Assembly: GCF_958979055.1 (NCBI RefSeq)
Contig: NC_084889.1
Location: forward strand, 10,975,261 to 11,039,260
DNA length: 64,000 nucleotides
Direction: 5' to 3'
From: Alnus glutinosa
Taxonomy: Eukaryota > Streptophyta > Magnoliopsida > Fagales > Betulaceae
Positions 1 through 11,264 of this stretch are shown here, in pieces; position 1 is the stretch's first letter, and each line of letters starts with the position of its first letter. The translations under genes were made by a program, and so were the position numbers. The notes beneath the pieces were generated by a model. That model was given only the letters and a program-made list of their open reading frames with translations, did no database searches and was not told the DNA's origin.

Positions 1-2320
1 GGTAAGAAATCAAAGATTCAAAGCTTTCTCTTTGTTCTAAAATTCCAAATTATAGCTATAGAAATATAAAAAGGGCCTGTTTTAAGTTCTCATTTTAAAA
101 TAATAAAAAAAAATCACTTACAATATGTCACGTCAATCAATACATAAAATAGGTGTGAAAAGTAGCATTACTCATTACAGATTTCACAATCAAAATACAA
201 GGTCTTCACAATCTAGTAGCATCAAGAGAACAGAAGGATTTCATAATATAGTAGGTAGACTAAATATATAAGTGCCTATTTTTTGAATAAACTTATTCAC
301 ATGCATCCAATGAATGTGAACATGTACCAACTGCGAAGTAAGAATGCCATTTATGGATAGGAGGACTATATAGTTAACATAACAAAAACAAATCTGCCAT
401 TACTCGTCTTGTTAGGGTTGGTGTCTTAACAATCAATTTGAACTTAATTTTATTTTAAATAAATTGTTTTATTTTGAGTTTCATGATGTTTGGTTTTTTT
501 TTTTTTTTAATGATTCATGTTATGAATTAAGTCCTCAATTAAGTTATATGCATGGTATGTGATTTGGGTGCATTAAGTGTGATTAATATAATGCACAAAA
601 CATCTAAATCATAAGTAACTTGTAAATTTGTTCCTAGTCATTGATAATCTTTGGTTTATACCTTTTTAGTTTTCCGTCCATATTAATTCCTTTAAAAAAA
701 AAGAAGAAGAAAAAAGGAGTAGTAAGTGAATTTTAAGAATTAACGAGGTCTTTTGCAACCCACGGGCGCCAGCGCCGTGCAGATCGAGTGGAATGTCCTC
801 CGGCAACCTACTCACCGGAGAGGAGGGGTCGTGGGAATGGGATCCCCCAGAACCCACCAACGGGGCGGGGTGTCCCCCATGAACCCCATTTGTATAACCT
901 AGCTAGCTAGTTGATAAGTCAAATTGTTTCTCTAGCATTTGAAAGACCAACATCATTAATTAGAATGAAAAGGATGCTTTGGACGTACATTAAGATCCAT
1001 GAAGCCCCACCAATGGCTTATACTTCATGGGCGCCCAGAATCTGCCCCCATAATCCTTGCCAGCATCACGTGTTTCCATATTTGGTTTGCTCATCTTCAT
1101 CCACCTCGAGACACAAGGGACGATGCATTCAACGTCTGTAACTCTTCATGCGCCCTGCGTTGATAAATATATATGTACTTTCAACGTCCGATGGTAATGG
1201 ATCTTGGCTCTTGGCTGGAGAGATTAAATATGGTACGGCCTCCTGTAGGGATATATTGTGGTCGAGAATGGCCAGAGATATGCACCTAGACAAAGCCACT
1301 TTCCTCTAACTTAAATGGTACGACGGAGACCTTCGTGATCAGTGCCTTTCAGGTGAGACCCACGGTTTCAATTCTTGGTTCTCATGAATCTCATCCCTTT
1401 TTTCCAGGAATCAAATATCCCAGCTGATTCCAAGATTATATAAATCTAAATTTCATATATAGTTAAAAAAAAAAAGTATACATTAATTATTGAAGTCCAT
1501 GTCAGATTAATCTTTTTTCCTCCCTTCTACTCTTGAATTAATTTTTCGATTTATAATAACGTATTTGACCGATCACCAATATGTGTAAAATTGTTAACAA
1601 ATTAGCAATGGACGAGCTCAAGTGTTTTAAGAAAGGGGAGAAAACGCTGCGTTTTGAATAGGAAGGGGACCGCGGGGGGGGGGGGGTATTGTTGTCAATA
1701 TCTGTCTAAAAAACGCACATGCCGTGAACGTGGAGTTATTTTCATCTCTTCAAACAGTAACAATGGACAGAAGGGAGTACATTGAAAATCTTTTCAACTT
1801 TATGGGCTGAAATTGACGTAATTAAAACATTGGTACTAAAATTGCGAATTGGTGTCAACTTCATAGGCGTAAAGTGTAATTTTTCCTTTAATTATTTTTT
1901 GGTTTTTTGGTTTTTTGGTTTTTTTTTAGGTTATTTGGGTTCTTGGACTGAATATCTTTGTTCCTTGACAATAGGCCTTGTTCTATTTTTTACGGTGTTT
2001 TTTCCTCCTTAACCTCCTTTCGAATGTTGTTGTAATTTCAACATAGCAGTTGTTTTGGTTGGGTGAAAGGCTCTCTCGAGTGTCATACACCTTCCCCTCT
2101 TTTGGCGTCTATACCGTTATATGCTCCCCATTTCTTGACTTTTATTCAAAGGATAGAGGATTGAGATTTTTTTTAACCTCTTTGAGGTCATGAAAACTCT
2201 CATTTCATTTCATGTTTTTCTCTGTTTAATTTCTCTATACTGCTTATTTGGTTTAGATTTGTTGTTGGAGAACTCACTTCTATTAAATTTTGTAACCCTT
2301 TGTTCTACTAATGTATGAGT
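1..2320. other. Gene-poor AT-rich stretch
   Basis: No gene is supported here. A GC-richer patch at about 740-900 stands out from the AT-rich surroundings but encodes nothing recognisable. A G run lies near 1675-1686. The part from about 1880 to 2357 has T-rich, untranslated character and ends in a repeated AAAT tail (about 2333-2357), which looks like the 3' end of an old plus-strand non-LTR retroposon. I could not find its target-site duplication. Confidence 0.4.
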
Positions 2321-2429
2321 TGTTTTTACTCAAAAATAAATAAATAAATAAATAAATCCAAATAAAAAAAAAAACCTGTATATATATCATATAAAAATGC
2401 TTTACGTACTTTCAAATACATATTTTTAA

Positions 2430-2810
2430 TTGTACTCTCTACAGTTAAAACCACCACTATATTTTAGATAAATTATTATTAAATTTTAAATCTAACAATA
2501 ATTTTTGCTTTCACCTCACAATAATAATATTTCACCACTATCATGCTACGAAAAAAGTTAAAAAAAAACACAGTAGCGGTAAAAATCTACTGTGTTGCAC
2601 GGCCGCCAATAATTGACGGTCTGATTTTGCATCACGCGTAGCGCGTTGCTGCGCGTGGGAGCTGAGGAATAGTACTGGCCCTGAAATGCCTGTCCCATGA
2701 CATACGGAACTAACAAAGCGCCTGACGCGGTTGTACTGTAGTCTTGACACGTATACACGCAGTCCCCCCCTTGGGAACATCTTGGCCAATCATCTCTCAT
2801 CACGTTTTCC

Positions 2811-2842
<32 letters not shown>

Positions 2843-3130
2843 TTATCTACAGTTAATTGTGATATCAAAATAAACGTAAAGATCTTTAAAGTACGCTTAA
2901 AAAAAAAATAGTTTTTCTTTATAATCATATTTTATTCTATGATTTAACATATTTTAATAGTGTAATATTTTATAGCTAATAAAATTATGAAACACGTGAT
3001 ATTTAATTCAGAGTTACATTAATGGAATCTGATAAATCAATTGACGAAATATGACTGTAGAGAGTAAATTATTTTTTTAGTATACCTCAGAAATTTCTAA
3101 GTTTATTTTGATATCACGGGTAGCTAATTA
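2430..3130. repeat. Inverted-repeat (MITE-like) tract
   Basis: Two inverted matches are visible. TACTCTCTACAGT near 2433 is matched by its complement near 3053. A motif containing GTGATATCAAAATAAAC near 2857 is matched in inverse orientation near 3097-3116. The tract between includes a GC-richer segment (about 2590-2800) with no recognisable protein. Foldback structure of this kind is typical of non-autonomous DNA transposons, possibly nested. No clean target-site duplication was found. Confidence 0.35.
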
Positions 3131-3169
3131 TAAATTAGGTAAACCACATGAATTATTGATTTTGCATTT

Positions 3170-3917
3170 GGGTTAAATATAAAAAAGGCTCCTGAGCTAA
3201 CAGCCGTTTTTAGAATAATCAATTGAATTTTCAAATGTGCTAAAGTTATCCCTCAAATTACCATCGTGTCCCAAAAATGCCACCTTTTTTTTTTTTTTTT
3301 TTTATAATATCCTTATCCTCAAAAATAAAAAAGCCATCAATAAAATGATGACAAATCACTCTTAGTAAAAAAAAAAGAAAAAAAGAAAAAAGATATGTGG
3401 TATCAAAATTAACTCAAAGTCTCCTATTGTATACCAAAAATACAAATCACTCCCTCCATTAAATACCGTTAAAAAATTTGACAAATTCCGTAAAGTGCCA
3501 TGTCAATGCTAATAAAATAGCAACATGTGTCACTCTTAATAAAATAAATACAAATATATTAAAAAAAATTATTATTTTTTACAATATAAAAAATGAAGGC
3601 TCACAGCCTCCCCATGGGTTTGGGGTGGTCTGCCCAACTGGCAGCCACTCTTTTTCTTTTTTGTATTTTTTTAATTAAAAATTTTTAATTCTTAGAGTTT
3701 TTAATTTCTTTTACGTTTTAGATTTTTTTTTTAAGTTTTTCTTATTAATTTTTTGTTTTTGTTTTTTAAAGGATAAGGGTATTATCGAAAAAAAAAAAAA
3801 AAAGTTACATTTTTGAAATATGGTAGTAGCTTGACAAGTTTCTTTAAAATATTTAAAAATTCGTGAGACTATTCTAAAATTGACCGTTTGATTTATGGGA
3901 CTTTTTTATATTTAACC
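3170..3917. mobile_element. Mutator-like MITE with 10-bp target duplication
   Basis: The ends are inverted repeats: the left begins GGGTTAAATATAAAAAAG and the right, read inversely, begins GGTTAAATATAAAAAAG. Imperfect complementarity continues inward for roughly 100 bases. The element is flanked by TTTTGCATTT at 3160-3169 and again at 3918-3927, a 9-10 bp target-site duplication as made by Mutator-superfamily transposases. No transposase is encoded. The centre contains a GC-rich motif (about 3606-3646) resembling the centre of the elements at 8256-10516 and 55998-56750. Confidence 0.65.
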
Positions 3918-3927
3918 TTTTGCATTT

Positions 3928-5027
3928 TTTTCCAAAAAGATATAACAGTTTAAGCAAATTATAGGCACTTTGCTCCAGTAATAAAAGAGTTCTTGCTTTG
4001 GCAAGAAGGCTCGTCAGGAGGCAGGAGCCCCTTCCATGCAAGAGTGGACCTCCCTTAGTGATTGGGTTATTGGCAACCTGAAAAAAATTTTGAATCCTTA
4101 TAAATATATTATTTTCTATATCATACTTTGGGTGGAACCAGAATTTTTTTGAGTAAAGTCCGAATCTTACGTAAATAAATAAATATATAAAAATATATAG
4201 TCTCTTTATGTGTATGCGCGCACACGATTATGTGAAATTAAAACAGACAAGTTTTAAACTTAATTTCAAATTAAATAGAAAATTATAATTGTATACACGA
4301 TCATTTTAAAAAATAACCTTCCTTTTGAATACAAAAATTTTCTAGTTTGCTATAAATACGTAAAAAAGTAAAAATAAAAAAAAAAATTCAAAATTTGAAT
4401 TATGTTCGACGATGATCTTTCAGAGAATAAAATTCACTCATTATCATTTATATAGCGAAATCTTTAGCAGTTTTTTTCTCAATATAATCTATCAAATGAT
4501 TTACTAAGAACTCGTCTTCTCTTCTAATACATAATCTAGTTTTTACAAGTTTCATGACAAAAAAAAAAAAAAAACACTCGTCTAGCGACATAGTAGTAGA
4601 GTAGAAGGTTGAAAAAGATTCATCATTACCCCAGCTATAGTATAAAAAATAAACTTTTTTACAAGGATTTTCAAATTTTTTGGGTTGCAAAAAAAAAATA
4701 GAGAACTTCACTTATAATCCTTGATCTTTCACCACTCTTTCAAAAACGTATCCGAATTTTAAAAAGTGTTAATTTAAGATATCTATCTTTCAACTTTTTT
4801 TTTCAATTTCAACCCTCCATTAGAATTTTTCGTAAAATCCTATCAAAATTTTCAAAATATCCCTCTTATTTTTAGGAAAAAAAATTGATAAAATTTAGAT
4901 GTCGGTCAGAATTCGAAAAATACTCATGACTGAATCTTTGAAAGAGTGTATAATTTTTTTAAAAAAAAAATAAACACATGGGTATTTTAAAAATTTTAAT
5001 AGGATTTAACGAAAAATTTTAAACGAT

Positions 5028-5074
<47 letters not shown>

Positions 5075-5821
5075 GTTCGTCCCAAACTGACTGATTGAAT
5101 TGATTAGAAAAATTGTCGGGAAATCTTATAAGTGTAGGAAATAGGAATGCCGGTCCTTGGCGACATAGAGGTGATTAGTCGTATTTGCCGGGTGATTATT
5201 GTCGTAAGGCATCCAGTGAAGTCTAATCTTGGGGCAACAAAGCCTCCCTTGGGCCCACAGCCTTGCCTCCTCAGCGGAGTACCACGTGAGAAGGCATGGC
5301 CACACGCTATATAAATTATAAACGCCTCGATCATCTGCGTAGGCTCGTATGAATTATTGTAATCTTGGACCCGCCCCCACTGGATCTTTTTTCACGTTGG
5401 TGAGAAATGAGAATGCACTTTGCTTCTTTTTACCACCATACTCCACGGTGGTCCATCATTAATCACCGCACATGACGCTGACGCCCTATCTGAGAATTAT
5501 CCGACGGTGTGGATTTAACTTTTAAGGGACAAAGCCCTTTGTGTGCCTGTCTGAAGCCTGTTATTTCTTCTTTTTTCTGAGCTTGTGTTTGCCTGTCTGG
5601 CTAGGCAAGTCGAGTGGAGTAGTGGACTATGAATTTTGTGAAAGAGATGTGGTGGTGGTGGGTATCTCAAGGAGGAGATGAGGGGTTGTGATTAATCTGA
5701 ATCACAAATTGCGACTTTTTTCCTAGAAAAATGGTTCTCATTCCATTCCATAATCTCACCGGGATACCTCTTGTTCCCTATGTTCTTTTCCAACTGACTC
5801 TCTATTACTTCTGTTCTTTTT
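3928..5821. other. Intergenic AT-rich stretch
   Basis: No gene is supported. The tract at about 4700-5030 has the pyrimidine-rich text and weak inverted symmetry of a degraded MITE. It ends at an uninterrupted run of 38 A residues (5033-5070). The part at 5100-5820 has more balanced composition and may be old coding or retroelement sequence, but no open frame there resembles a known family. Confidence 0.35.
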
Positions 5822-6670
5822 TTGTCCCATAGCTTGAGTGGTGTGGCATCACTCTTTTTGGCCTATGAGCATTCTTGCTTTAAATGTTACTACAATGACA
5901 GATTGGTTGTTAATTATTCTTGATCCAGAGAAAATTGAGATTCCTCAAACAGATTCACATTTATTTCATATTTTTGCGGCAGTTGCATGTGATCAAATTT
6001 GGTTTGCCAGGATTAAAGCTCTTCATGAGGATCTGGTTCCCAATGCTTTAGTTATCTCTTGTACAATCAACGGGATTGTCAAGAAACATCACTCGGCTTG
6101 AACTTCAAAATTGATTCTTCAACCAGCAGTTTGGAGGAAGCCATATTTGCCTTACTACAAGATCAACTATGATATAGCTATTCGGAATTTTTTTTTCGAC
6201 TCAATCTATGGTTTGCAAGGATTCAACAAGCAAAATTATACAAGGCTCTATAATTATCAGTCCTTCATGTATGGCAGTTTACGATGAAGCCACTGCAGCC
6301 TTATTGGTGGTTCGATTAGCCCTCTCATTAAAGCTATCTTCTTTTACCTTGGAATGAGATTCTCTTATTGTTACTCTGGCTCTTCAAAATCCTGCTATTA
6401 CACAAGACTAGAGAATTTTGTCCACCATCTCCCACATCCATTCCATCATCTCACCAACAACTAGCTAGTCAGCTAGTCATATCAACCGAAGTGCAAATTT
6501 CTATACCCATCATACGTCAATCTGGGCCGCAACTAGATTCTCCTCTAACTACATTCTCAATCAATCTATTTTCTCTAATTTTTTTCCTACCTGGTTTGGA
6601 AAATAATTTTCTTTTTTAGTTCCTTAACTTGCTTTTGGTTGTTTGATTATGTACTTACAAAAAAAAATGT
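5822..6670 (+). mobile_element. LINE remnant (RNase H-like end and 3' tail)
   Basis: The frame at 5838-6101 and out-of-frame continuations to about 6420 read like the end of a plant LINE ORF2. Visible are FAAVACDQIWFARIKALHED, then text like QPAVWRKP and YYKINYD, then a degraded RNase H-type segment around TAALLVVRLALSLKLSSFTL. This order (zf-RVT tail, then RVT_3-type RNase H domain) is usual for plant LINEs. Frameshifts and stops show it is dead. A 3' untranslated segment ends in an A run near 6657-6667. Confidence 0.6.
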
Positions 6671-8255
6671 TATTCTTTAGGGATGTTTAGGGGTGCGATT
6701 TTTTCGTATTCTTTTTAATTTTTTTTCAAAATTATGCATACCGAAGAAGAAAAAAGGTAGATAAATTATGTTTGAATGGTTCATAGAATAAAATCAAAAT
6801 TGAAAAATAATGTTTGTGTAATAGTTGTTTTAAAGAAAAAAAATAAAAAATAAAGAAGAAATATTCATTTATCACACTTATTTTATACTAACTGACATAA
6901 CATGTTTTAAGTGATCAACTTCTCATGTCAGTCACTTAAAAAACAAAATTTATTATTTAAAATATGACATGTCTAACTAGTATAAAATAGGTAGGAGAGC
7001 AGATGAACAAAGCAACGGAATTAATTAGCATCTTCTTAGGTGAGGTGTTTCTTGTTTCCGTCTCTTTCTCATAGGTTTGTATACGTGTGAGATGCTTTGT
7101 GCATGGTGCACTCACGTGCAGTGGCATGACATGGGGTGCTTTCTTGGGGGTCGCAATCACCACGTGCACCGCATGGCTCCTTTATTGGCTTTGTCTCTTC
7201 GAAAACATATGGGATTTTGAATTTCAGCTCAACCATTTAATTTGATTTGTCCTCATCTTCAATCTGAAGTTTCGTCAAAGCAGAAGCTGAGTCAGCAACT
7301 CAGCATGTGACAGCGCGTCAAGTCCTTTTGGAATTTCTTGTTTTGCGGATGATATACATCTTAATATCTTATCCTCTTCTCAATCGATTGTAAAGATAAA
7401 CATGGTATTCTGAAGAAGTTTGCTGATGCTTCTGGACTATCCCCCAACTTATTGGGATACCATTGTTAGATAAGGTTTGAAATAGTGGGAATGGAAGACA
7501 ATATATAGGCTACTCTTTTTTGTAGGTAGGCTGGCTTGGGTGTGTGGATGTAGAATATTTGAAAGCTTCGAAATGATTTTATTAGGAGAAAATAATGAAA
7601 AATATTTGTTGGGAAATTCGGTCTCGCGGAAGGAAGTCTAATTCTTGTGCTAAGAATGAGGCTCTATGTTTGCTTATCAATAGAGAAATTCCAAAAGGAC
7701 ATCCATGTGAAGGAGAGCAAAAGGAAGAAGCATCGTTGCTCTTTTAAAGCATGTGCTGGAGAAGCATCGTTGATCATTAGTCAAAGTTTATTGTAACAAA
7801 CATTTTACTTTGAAGCATCTGCCCATATTAGCAAAATCTAGTTAATATGAGCCCTTTAAAGCATCTGTTAGAGATGCTTTGAGAAATTCTACATAAACTC
7901 TTAAGGTTACTAGGAATCGACCTCTACCATTGGACGAGAAAAGAAACCCCATTTTCCCTTCCACCAAAGTTTATCAGACGTTGTCGGTCATTTTTTGCCG
8001 TCACCAACCATTGCCCGCCATCACTATTTTTTGTATGAATCAAATACCGAAAAATGTTTTCAGATAAAATCGTTTTCTTGAAAAGTATTTCTCAACGAAA
8101 ACATTTTACGTTGAAACAAACGAAGTCTGCCTCAATATAGGACAATAAGATGCATTAAACAATTTTTATTAGCTTCTTTTCTTCAAAAAGTCTTCTCCCC
8201 AAAGATAATACAACCTATGCTTAAGGCCAACCAATATCATAGGCTGTATTAAAAA
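6671..8255. other. Intergenic stretch with a small foldback
   Basis: No gene is supported. A small foldback lies at about 6874-6992, where CTTATTTTATACTAACTGAC is matched inversely near TCTAACTAGTATAAAATAG; it is probably a MITE fragment. The part at 7200-8160 has nearly balanced composition but no frame with family resemblance. Confidence 0.3.
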
Positions 8256-10516
8256 GCGATTTGAAACTGATCCCTCACTTTTTAATTTTGGAAATTGGGT
8301 ACTTAAATTTTTCGTGTTTTTGAATTGGGTCCTTCCGCCCCTTTTCCATCCAATTTCGCAAATTCCGTAGTGCCACATGTCCATTTTCGCCAAATTCAGT
8401 ATCATAGGGTTTGCCGCCACCCCCATGAGCCGGGCTGCCAAAAAATGTGAAGATGGAGGAGGAAGCGGCGGTCCAACCGCTCAATCGCAGATCAAGTGGC
8501 CGGGATGGGCTCGGGCCTCTCCGCTCTCCCACTTTCCCTTCGCCGCCAACCAATCTGTTGCCAAGCCTATGGAGCCAAGAGATGGTCGGTGCTCAGCCAA
8601 ACCTTTCAGAAAATTATGTGTCTCCTCCTGCTTGTTTCCATACCCATTGCAACTCTTGTGGCTGAACATTGATCCCATCGGAAAGCCTTGTTACTACAGC
8701 TTCAGCCTTGGGCCTTGAAAACGACTAAACGAGTTCTTCCGTTGAATTGCGGTTTCCCTTTTTATGTGGCAAAACCAAATTCGACGTAGCAGATAATTGT
8801 GGAGGTTTTGGCCATCTATTTCAATTCCCACCCATAATCCATATTTTGACGGGGTTTTCTCAACTGCTTCTCTCCAGTTCCGTGCCTTCATTTACTTCCT
8901 TTCCGACGTGCACCTGACCCATTTCGTGCCATCTTTTTGGTTGTCACTTGTTTCTTGTATGGATTAGTAAGTAACTAATTCGCATCTGCCACGCTTCATG
9001 GCATGCAGGTGTTATGATAACACCTAGCTACATGTGTCCTTATCTTCGGCAACTTCATCTTGAGCAACATAAATTTGTGGTCTTCTGCATGAACCTCCCT
9101 TCTGATGTTGTAACATTCATCCCCTGTCGAAGTTGACCTTGTTCCTGATTTCGCTTTCAAAAGTTTCGCTTAGAAATTTAATCAAACAGTTGGTGCGCTT
9201 GCTTTCATTCTCAAAAAACCCATGAAGCAAACAAATCATAAACAGCCATAATCTACTAACCAATAAATAGCACATAGAACCGAGATACACATAGAATACA
9301 CAACCTAGAGCTGGATATCGTAGCGATGGAGAAGATGTACCATTTGATTTGTCAAGAAAAACTCAAAAAATAACTGCTGGGTCGGTGTTATTTGTGGGAT
9401 TTGTGGTCTGTCAATGGGCGCTTTGGATGAGGGACACTTGGATGTGGAACTTGAGAATGGAGTGAAACTGGGTTGCATTGAGCTGGGATTTGAGGAAGAG
9501 CAGAGGCTATAGCCATTAAGGATGCTGTGAAAGTTTTATTGCACTTTCACAGCATTGTTAAGAGCCAGAGACAAATATGAACATTGTTAAGGATCTTCAC
9601 TAACCAGTTTAATAATCATGCATGTGCTGCCAAGGACAAACCAAAAAACACAAACATACAATCACGGGCATACACACACACGGAAAGTTTAACAACAGGA
9701 AATATACGTGAATGCATCAGGGTGTTTGTTACTCAGATACATCTCATCGAGCAATGAAAGGGCAGCCCCCAAGTCATCCTTCTTACAAAATCCATGAATT
9801 AAAGTGGTAAAGTTTACCACATTAGCACGTTAATATCAACTGGGGTTGGAAGAAAGCCCTTTCTAATCATCTCCCTCACCATTAAGAACAGCAGTGTAAG
9901 TCACAACATCAGGAATGCAACCCTTTCTGAACATTTCATTTACTAATTCTTTGTCATGTCAATCTGCCCCGCCTTACAAAATGAGTGAACTATTGCACTA
10001 TACTCGACCTTATCCACACAAAAATTCCTCTCCTCTGCTTTGACGACCAGTTTCATCACCCCCGATGCACGTCCAAGCCGTCGCGCTGCAGTGGTTCAGC
10101 TCCAAGCCACCGTCTACCTCATCCCCACAGCACGTCCAAACATGGAAAATTTCTAAAAAAAATTTGTCATAAACTTCTCAATCTTCACATTTTCCAGCAG
10201 CCCGGCTCATGGGGGTGGCCTGCAAGCCACCCCAGAGGTGGCGCCGGCCACCCCCCTCCGGCAGCCACCCCCAAACCCCCGAGAGGGCGGCAGCAAACCC
10301 TTAATTCTTTTTTCTTTTTTCTTTTTAATTTCTTCTTTTTAAACAAAATTATTAAAAAAATATATTTTAAGATGATGTGGCGAAAATGGACACTTGCCAC
10401 TTATGGAATTTGCAAAATTGGAAGGAAAAGGGACTGAAAGACCCAATTCAAAGACATGAAAAAGTTAAAGTACTCAATTTCCAAAATTAAAAAGTGAGGA
10501 ACCAGTTTCAAATCGC
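8256..10516. mobile_element. Inverted-repeat element carrying a PPR-like fragment
   Basis: The outer about 140 bases are inverted repeats. The left begins GCGATTTGAAACTGATCCCT; the right, read inversely, begins GCGATTTGAAACTGGTTCCT. They remain alignable through a shared TGTCCATTTTCGCC motif (left near 8378-8391, right near 10379-10392). No transposase is visible. The interior includes a minus-strand segment (about 9710-10020) that reads as pentatricopeptide repeat protein, and a GC-rich block near 10195-10290. This architecture fits a Pack-MULE. No target-site duplication is visible next to the termini, so the class is unproven. Confidence 0.5.
9705..10020 (-). pseudogene. PPR gene fragment (captured)
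   Basis: Read on the minus strand, this stretch gives pieces of P-class PPR motifs in more than one frame: VEYSAIVHSFCKAGQIDM, then FRKGCIPDVVTYTAVLNG, then text like FMDFVRR and, in another frame, FCKKDDLGAALSLLDEM. The VTYTAVLNG and HSFCKAGQ signatures are characteristic of PPR helices. The frame is broken several times, so it cannot encode a working protein. It lies wholly inside the inverted-repeat element at 8256-10516, suggesting capture of host sequence. The PPR gene at 33139 is a possible relative, but I see no specific match. Confidence 0.55.
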
Positions 10517-11264
10517 GCTCCGACTCAAGGATTTATTATACACTTACCCTAAATTATATGGCCGTTCGACAATGTCACAGAAATTTTTTTGAATTATGGC
10601 TACTCGAAATGGCTCCATATATGGTCAAATTTCCCAAATTTCTCTTTAACTTATCTTAATGTGGTAAATAAATTTCCCAAATTTCTCTTTGACTTATCTA
10701 TCGAAAACATATTTAACTATTTGCTCAGTTTGCAACGATTCTGAAGAGGAAATTTTGCAAGCATGCACATTCCTAAACCAACCTATCTAAACTTACTCAA
10801 GGTCTCCCCATTTGATCCGATCCTTACCCCTTTTATTTCTAAGTTGATTAGATAATTATATAATGTCTTCCCAAGATTTTGACCAAAACAGCTCAACCCA
10901 GCCTGAGTAGTAATTTCATTCTTAAACCATAATAAGACAAAGATAAAACTTAGACGAGTAGTTATCATTGTTGAAGCTTTTAAGCAAATTTATGAGCTGG
11001 ATGATATAAAAGTATATGGGTCTTACTCACTCTCAAAAGACACCTTAAGTAGGACACTTTAACAGATGATATACCCAACACAATATTATTATATAACCAG
11101 AAATTCAAGTTCCAACTCATCACATACAATTACACAAATACCTGAAATGGCCTGTTTCTGCAATAGTCTCTGAATATAATGGTCTCCCATTTACATTGCA
11201 GTAGCCTTTATGGCTGAAAATCCTTCCATGCATCAGAACAGTCCTCTAGAATTCCTCACTCCAG
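10517..11264. other. Intergenic region and 3' UTR of omega-amidase gene
   Basis: No gene is supported in 10517-11000. The part just below 11265 should contain the 3' untranslated region of the minus-strand omega-amidase gene. No distinct polyadenylation signal could be fixed. Confidence 0.4.

Noticed and set aside
2541-2803. Minus-strand open frames of about 80 codons
   Set aside because: Two overlapping frames over the same repeat interior, no family resemblance, inside an inverted-repeat tract.
5033-5070. Run of 38 A residues, considered as a retroposon tail
   Set aside because: No target-site duplication or upstream retroposon body could be identified; length may also be affected by sequencing.
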